Below, piece after piece: positions 20,704 to 22,151 of a stretch of 22,151 bases of DNA; the stretch's first letter is position 1, and each line of letters begins with the position of its first letter. A program made the position numbers and the translations under genes. Source of the DNA: Methanobacteriota archaeon. GTDB lineage: Archaea > Methanobacteriota > Methanobacteria > Methanobacteriales > Methanobacteriaceae. The notes under the pieces were generated by a model that was not told the origin of the DNA, did not search any database, and saw only the letters and a list, made by a program, of their open reading frames with translations. The stretch is taken from contig JAEYSH010000183.1 of NCBI GenBank assembly GCA_023434825.1, positions 1 through 22,151 on the forward strand. The letters run 5' to 3'.

Positions 20704-21396
20704 TTATAATACCTTGGTTTCCACCTGACCGCCGGTTAGCTCATTTAATTTCCTGTCAAAGCTTTCCTGCAGGCCTCCGGGCACTTCTACCACAGCAATC
20801 CATGATCCATCATTCTGCCATTCTTCCCTTTTTGTTTTTCCAAATTCTGAGATTACGCTATATACCTTTCCTGTATAATCTCCAGGGATTCTAATTACCA
20901 TATTTACTTTTTCAAATCTTATTGGTATTTTTGTACGAATGGCTTTAAGTACAATATTCACCTGTTCATCTACACTTTTAAATGGATCAATGTGAATTTT
21001 AGCCTCTTCCATGGCTATTTCAATTCTTCTTGCGGGATGAGGAGTTTTTGTCTGTGGGTTTATGGCTTCTCTTGTTATTTTTGCAATGACTTTTTTCCTT
21101 TTCTCTTCTTGCATATCTCTTCGCTGCTGGGCGGTTAACTGAACCTGGCCTTTTTTAATGATTATTGCCGCGGCTTCAAGGGGGTCAACACTTTGGAAGG
21201 CCTTCATCATGGCTTCTTCCGATGCTTTATCTCCTTTTCTTGCGTCCTTAAATATTTCCTCAACAGCTAATACTTTTTCTACTTCTATTTCTTTGCCCCG
21301 TTTAAAATCGGAAGCAAGGTCTGGATCAACGAGAATTTCAAAGTGTTCTCCAAAGTATTCCAGACGTGCTATAACAGAATCTTCAAGAGTAACCAT
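20704..21396 (-). CDS. SBDS-family ribosome maturation protein
   Basis: A 230-residue SBDS/Sdo1 homologue: N-terminal FYSH domain (EDSVIARLEYFGEHFEILVDPDLA...KRGKEIEVEKVLAVEEIFKDARKGDKAS), a middle helical domain with the PHPARRIE signature (about 119-126) and a C-terminal ferredoxin-like domain (FEKVNMVIRIPGDYTGKVYSVISEFG). In eukaryotes SBDS acts with EFL1 to remove eIF6 from the new 60S subunit; the archaeal protein is expected to mature the large subunit likewise. The ATG starts two bases after the psmA stop, with GAGGAG inside the end of psmA. Length is normal. Confidence 0.95.
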   Translation of the reverse strand: MVTLEDSVIARLEYFGEHFEILVDPDLASDFKRGKEIEVEKVLAVEEIFKDARKGDKASEEAMMKAFQSVDPLEAAAIIIKKGQVQLTAQQRRDMQEEKRKKVIAKITREAINPQTKTPHPARRIEIAMEEAKIHIDPFKSVDEQVNIVLKAIRTKIPIRFEKVNMVIRIPGDYTGKVYSVISEFGKTKREEWQNDGSWIAVVEVPGGLQESFDRKLNELTGGQVETKVL

Positions 21397-21398
21397 TT

Positions 21399-22151
<753 letters not shown>

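Overview
The window is archaeal and most resembles Methanobacterium (Methanobacteriales). It is very AT-rich. Translation starts commonly use GGTGAT or GGAGG Shine-Dalgarno (SD) sites followed by ATG, GTG or TTG. The right-hand third carries the archaeal exosome/proteasome superoperon in its euryarchaeal order. No rRNA, tRNA, IS element, integrase or CRISPR array was recognised. Family assignments come from reading motifs and remembered family members, not from a search.

Left part (1-9300), accessory and poorly characterised genes. An alpha/beta hydrolase has lost its 5' end, which is replaced by a 47-bp duplicate of its own interior (1-47 = 491-537). It is followed by a two-gene membrane/coiled-coil cassette, an unlisted 44-codon zinc ribbon on the minus strand, and a membrane-anchored S26-like peptidase. 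Next comes a three-gene cassette ending in a protein with a Nucleotide-modification-associated domain 3 (Nmad3) signature. A membrane-anchored DnaJ-type zinc-finger protein converges on it. After about 550 bases of AT-rich non-coding DNA comes a ferritin-like protein with a canonical diiron bundle, then a convergent ferredoxin-type aldo/keto reductase, an anchored Asn/Ser-rich protein and a small coiled-coil protein.

Middle part (9300-16320), DNA repair and assorted genes. A DEAD/DEAH helicase with a C-terminal four-Cys DUF1998 module (MrfA/YprA-like) is followed 12 bases later by a small SWIM zinc-finger protein. Upstream on the same strand is an exonuclease III homologue closely resembling the uridine endonuclease Mth212. 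Then come a PsbP-like/sortase fusion, a 64-residue membrane protein, and a HisA-related TIM barrel paired with a PfkB kinase. An unusually GC-rich, hairpin-forming block (16103-16192) lies in an otherwise AT-rich gap and is the best non-coding RNA candidate.

Right part (16317-22151), all minus strand. In transcription order: psmA, SBDS, rrp4, rrp41, rrp42, eL43 (L37Ae), rpoP, an Imp4-like Brix protein, pcc1, prefoldin beta and a DUF3194 protein. These cover protein turnover (proteasome), RNA turnover (exosome), ribosome maturation, transcription, tRNA modification (KEOPS) and protein folding. Most junctions are overlapping or only a few bases long. The exceptions are a 147-base gap before rrp4 and a 157-base gap before eL43. 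The second is packed with inverted repeats, including a perfect 22-bp palindrome around the likely TATA box.

Several starts were corrected using the SD site: 3204, 8775, 18152, 19101 and 20556. At two to four genes a good SD is followed at normal spacing by ATA or ATC rather than a standard start codon.
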